Source: Stenotrophomonas sp. (GTDB taxonomy: Bacteria; Pseudomonadota; Gammaproteobacteria; Xanthomonadales; Xanthomonadaceae). From it: DNA of 17,505 nucleotides. The translations under genes and the position numbers were made by a program. The notes below the pieces were generated by a model that was not told where the DNA came from, made no database searches, and was given only the letters and a program-made list of their open reading frames with translations. The stretch covers positions 1 to 17,505 of the forward strand of contig QFOV01000038.1 of NCBI GenBank assembly GCA_003248565.1, read 5' to 3'. Positions 15,264 through 17,505 of the stretch are shown here, piece after piece; within the stretch, counting starts at the first letter, position 1; each line of letters begins with the position of its first letter.

Positions 15264-16487
15264 TCAGGCGCTGCGGGTGGCGACGATGGGCGGGATGGAA
15301 GCGGCGCGCAGGGCAGGGCCGATGACGGCGGCCTGGCCCAGCAAGCACAGCAGTACGGCACCCAGCGGCAGGTAATACAGCGGCAGCCGGGGAATTTCGA
15401 AGTAATGCATCAACAACTGGTTGCCGGTGTAGGCCAGCAGCATGCCGAGCACGATGCCGGCGCTGGTCAGCAGCAGGTTCTCGGTCTGGAAGTAGCTGAT
15501 GATCTGGCGGCGGGTCGCGCCCAGCGCACGGCGCACGCCGATCTGCTTGGTGCGTTGCTGCACCCAGAAGCTGGCCAGGCCGATGATGCCCAGCGCGGTG
15601 ACCAGCAGCATCACCAGGCAGATGCCCAGCAGCAGGCGGGTCATGCTGCGGTCCTGCTGGAAGTAGACCTCGCGCAGCTGCTGCAGTGTCTTGCTGTAGT
15701 CGGCGGAGATGATTGCCTCCGGCGTGACCTTGGGCGCGGCGGCGACGGCGTCGCTGACGATGCGTTGCAGGTCACGCGGGTTGGCGCGGATCACATAGGT
15801 GCCGGCCTGCGCATCGGTGGTCACCGGTACGATCACCGACCACTCCATGCCGGCCAGTCCATTCTCGCTGCGGCCCGGGTCCGGGCGCGAGAAGTGCGCC
15901 AGCACGCCGGCCACGGTGAGCTGGTAGTCGCCCATCCACAGCTGCTTGCCCAGCGGATCCTGGCCCGGCCACAGGTGTTTGGCAAAGGCCTGGGTGATCC
16001 AGACCTGGGCGTGCGTCGGCAGGAAGTTCTCCACCGGCTGGTAGTCGGCGTCGCTGAACATGCGGCCCTGCACCGGCTTCAACTGCAAGGCATCGATGGC
16101 ACCTGCGTCCATCGTGTAGAAATGCGGCACGCCGCCATGGTGCTTGCCTTCCGGATCCAGCGAGACACCGGCGGTGCCGGCGCGCTGGCCGAACGGCACG
16201 GCATTGAGCACACCCACCGCCTGCACGCCGGCCTGGCCACGAAGCTGCTGCAACCAGCGGCTGTTCACGTCCACCTCTTTGCAGGCGTCACAGTCGAGCA
16301 GGCTCAGTGTCGCGATGGAGGCCTCGTCGACGCCGCTGTTCATGCCGATCAGCTCCATCCGCGATGCGGCAAGGAACAGGGCATTGCACAGCACGGCGCA
16401 GGCCAGTGCGATTTCCAGCACGATCAGGCTGGCGGCGATGCGGTGCCGCGACAACGTGCTGATGATGGGTTTGATGTCCAGGGTCAT
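15264..16487 (-). CDS. ABC transporter permease, MacB/FtsX type, B class (B4), with a periplasmic CxxC
   Basis: Inner-membrane permease of 407 residues, start MTLDIKPIISTLSRHR. The first segment (about 17-41) contains CAVLCN (30-35). The periplasmic core has Cys66-Asp-Ala-Cys69 in LLDCDACKEV, a CxxC absent from B1-B3. Three C-terminal segments follow, with coupling block QQRTKQIGVRRALGATRRQI, FEIPRLPLYYLPLGA and the ending ATRSA. Only 3 bp separate its ATG from the A4 stop, the tightest junction of any pair, which supports A4 and B4 as partners. The coupling region is nearly identical in DNA to that of B3. The role would be one half of a MacB-like export or lipid/peptide-extruding permease; substrate unknown. 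Confidence 0.93.
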   Translation of the reverse strand: MTLDIKPIISTLSRHRIAASLIVLEIALACAVLCNALFLAASRMELIGMNSGVDEASIATLSLLDCDACKEVDVNSRWLQQLRGQAGVQAVGVLNAVPFGQRAGTAGVSLDPEGKHHGGVPHFYTMDAGAIDALQLKPVQGRMFSDADYQPVENFLPTHAQVWITQAFAKHLWPGQDPLGKQLWMGDYQLTVAGVLAHFSRPDPGRSENGLAGMEWSVIVPVTTDAQAGTYVIRANPRDLQRIVSDAVAAAPKVTPEAIISADYSKTLQQLREVYFQQDRSMTRLLLGICLVMLLVTALGIIGLASFWVQQRTKQIGVRRALGATRRQIISYFQTENLLLTSAGIVLGMLLAYTGNQLLMHYFEIPRLPLYYLPLGAVLLCLLGQAAVIGPALRAASIPPIVATRSA

Positions 16488-16490
16488 CGC

Positions 16491-17504
16491 TTACAGCGCC
16501 TTGATCTGCAGGGCCGGATCGATGCGGGCGGCGCGCAGCGCCGGCAGCAGTCCAGCGAGGACGGTGGTGGTCACCGCGGTGGCGAACGTGAGGCCAAGCA
16601 TGCTCATGTCCAGCTGCACCATGTCGGCATAGGCCAGTGGTTGCTGGCGGATGCTCCACAAGCCGACCAGGGTGAACAGCAGTCCCAGTACCGCACCGCC
16701 AACGCCAATCAGCGCCGCCTCGATCAGGCACTGCTGGAACACCATCGCACGGGTTGCACCGAGGGCGCGCAGCACACCGATCTCGCCGGTGCGACGCAGG
16801 AACTTGGCCAGCAGCAGGCCGATGGTGTTGAACAGGCAGATCACCAGGAAGGCCAGTGCCATCCACGCCTGCAGCTTGACGTCACGCGGCACCACGCCGT
16901 TGTAGTCCATCCACTCCATCAGGCTGCGCAGGCGCGTCAGTTCTGGCTGGCTGATCCGGCCCAGCTGCTGTTGCTGCTGCACATAGCCCTGCAGGTGTTG
17001 CTGGTAGGCCGCAACCTTTGCTGCACTGTCCAGCTGCACCCACAGCTGCAGCCAAACGCAATCGGTGTTTTCCAGGTAGCCGGGTTTCTCGGGCAGCTTG
17101 TTGCAGGTGAACTGGCGGAAGTTGCCGGCGTTGATCTGCAGGCCGGTGAAGAACGGCACCATTACGTCTTCGACCTGCCGGTAGTAGTCGGCGGTGTCGC
17201 CCTGCGCGAAGCGGCCGCCAGCCACGGTGTAGAACAGCGGGGAAGGGCGCCACGGTTTGAGCACGCCGATGATGCGTACCTCGCTGTCGCGGATGCGCAG
17301 CATCTTGCCGGTGCTGTCCTTGCCGTCGAACAGGCGCTGGTTCAACTCCGAGGAGATCACTGCCACGCGGGCGCGGCGCTGGTCATCCTCGGCCGACCAA
17401 CCGGCGCCGTAGGCCATCGGCACCTGGAACATCGGGAAGAAATCGGCGGTGGTGGACAGCAACGTGGTCATCATCGCCGGCTCTTGGCTACCGGGAGCGG
17501 ATAA
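16491..17504 (-). CDS. ABC transporter permease, MacB/FtsX type, A class (A4), 5' end outside window
   Basis: The last 337 residues are present and the frame stays open to the window edge; by comparison with A2 and A3 roughly 100 N-terminal residues, including the first membrane segment, are missing. An internal ATG ATG near the edge is not the start, since SADFFPMFQVPMAYG aligns with the middle of the other A cores. The core has the A-class Cys pair (FTCNKLPEK and DCVWLQLWVQL). Three C-terminal segments follow, with coupling block KFLRRTGEIGVLRALGATRAMV, where one Arg of the usual GVRR is Leu. The end is DPALQIKAL. B4 follows after 3 bp. The ATPase and membrane-fusion genes expected for such systems would lie beyond the edge, if present. 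Confidence 0.92.
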   Translation of the reverse strand, partial: LSAPGSQEPAMMTTLLSTTADFFPMFQVPMAYGAGWSAEDDQRRARVAVISSELNQRLFDGKDSTGKMLRIRDSEVRIIGVLKPWRPSPLFYTVAGGRFAQGDTADYYRQVEDVMVPFFTGLQINAGNFRQFTCNKLPEKPGYLENTDCVWLQLWVQLDSAAKVAAYQQHLQGYVQQQQQLGRISQPELTRLRSLMEWMDYNGVVPRDVKLQAWMALAFLVICLFNTIGLLLAKFLRRTGEIGVLRALGATRAMVFQQCLIEAALIGVGGAVLGLLFTLVGLWSIRQQPLAYADMVQLDMSMLGLTFATAVTTTVLAGLLPALRAARIDPALQIKAL

Positions 17505-17505
17505 C

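Noticed and set aside
17460..17474. ATG ATG at the right edge as the start of A4
   Set aside because: The frame continues open past it, and the following residues align with the middle of the A2 and A3 periplasmic cores, so the gene is cut by the window.
13852..17504. Long plus-strand open frames (507 and 699 codons) opposite A3-B4 and B4-A4
   Set aside because: They mirror the permease genes, show the same low-information Gln/Ala/His/Asp composition and have no domains. They are shadows of the minus-strand codon bias.

Overview
The window looks like a chromosomal segment of a GC-rich gammaproteobacterium of the Xanthomonadaceae, most likely Stenotrophomonas. The main pointers are several extragenic palindromes that begin with GTAG and carry the TGCCGAGC/GCTCGGCA stem (the SMAG repeats described from Stenotrophomonas maltophilia), the atpD-atpC-glmU order, and the GC-rich codon use. 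The genus is inferred from these features and was not tested by a search.

Left part (1-3860): a housekeeping region. The 3' end of atpD (F1 ATP synthase beta) is followed by atpC (epsilon), with a GTAG palindrome between them, then a strong hairpin terminator and a cluster of three SMAG repeats. A small GtrA-family membrane protein gene lies on the minus strand and diverges from glmU, the bifunctional enzyme of UDP-GlcNAc synthesis. A GNAT acetyltransferase gene overlaps or abuts the glmU end. The space 3861-4138 between converging genes holds no gene but has copies of three palindromic repeat families.

Right part (4139-17504): one long minus-strand gene array, read from high to low coordinates and open at the right edge. 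It has eight stand-alone MacB/FtsX-type ABC transporter permeases arranged as four alternating pairs (types called A and B here): A4-B4, A3-B3, A2-B2, A1-B1. A gene for a small exported NTF2-like protein sits between pairs 2 and 1 and is joined to A1 by an ATGA overlap. The array ends with a sigma54-dependent response regulator and a histidine kinase that has two membrane segments and almost no periplasmic loop. No ATPase or membrane-fusion protein is inside the window; they may lie upstream, beyond the right edge.

How it may work (inference): each A-B pair could form a heterodimeric MacB-like mechanotransmission permease served by a shared ATPase. The large periplasmic domains differ between pairs while the membrane parts stay similar, in places identical at DNA level. 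The kinase has no visible periplasmic sensor, so it may read the state of the transporters, as BceS-type kinases do, and the sigma54 activator would feed back on the operon promoter outside the window. This multi-pair permease array with its own sigma54 two-component system is the most interesting object here.
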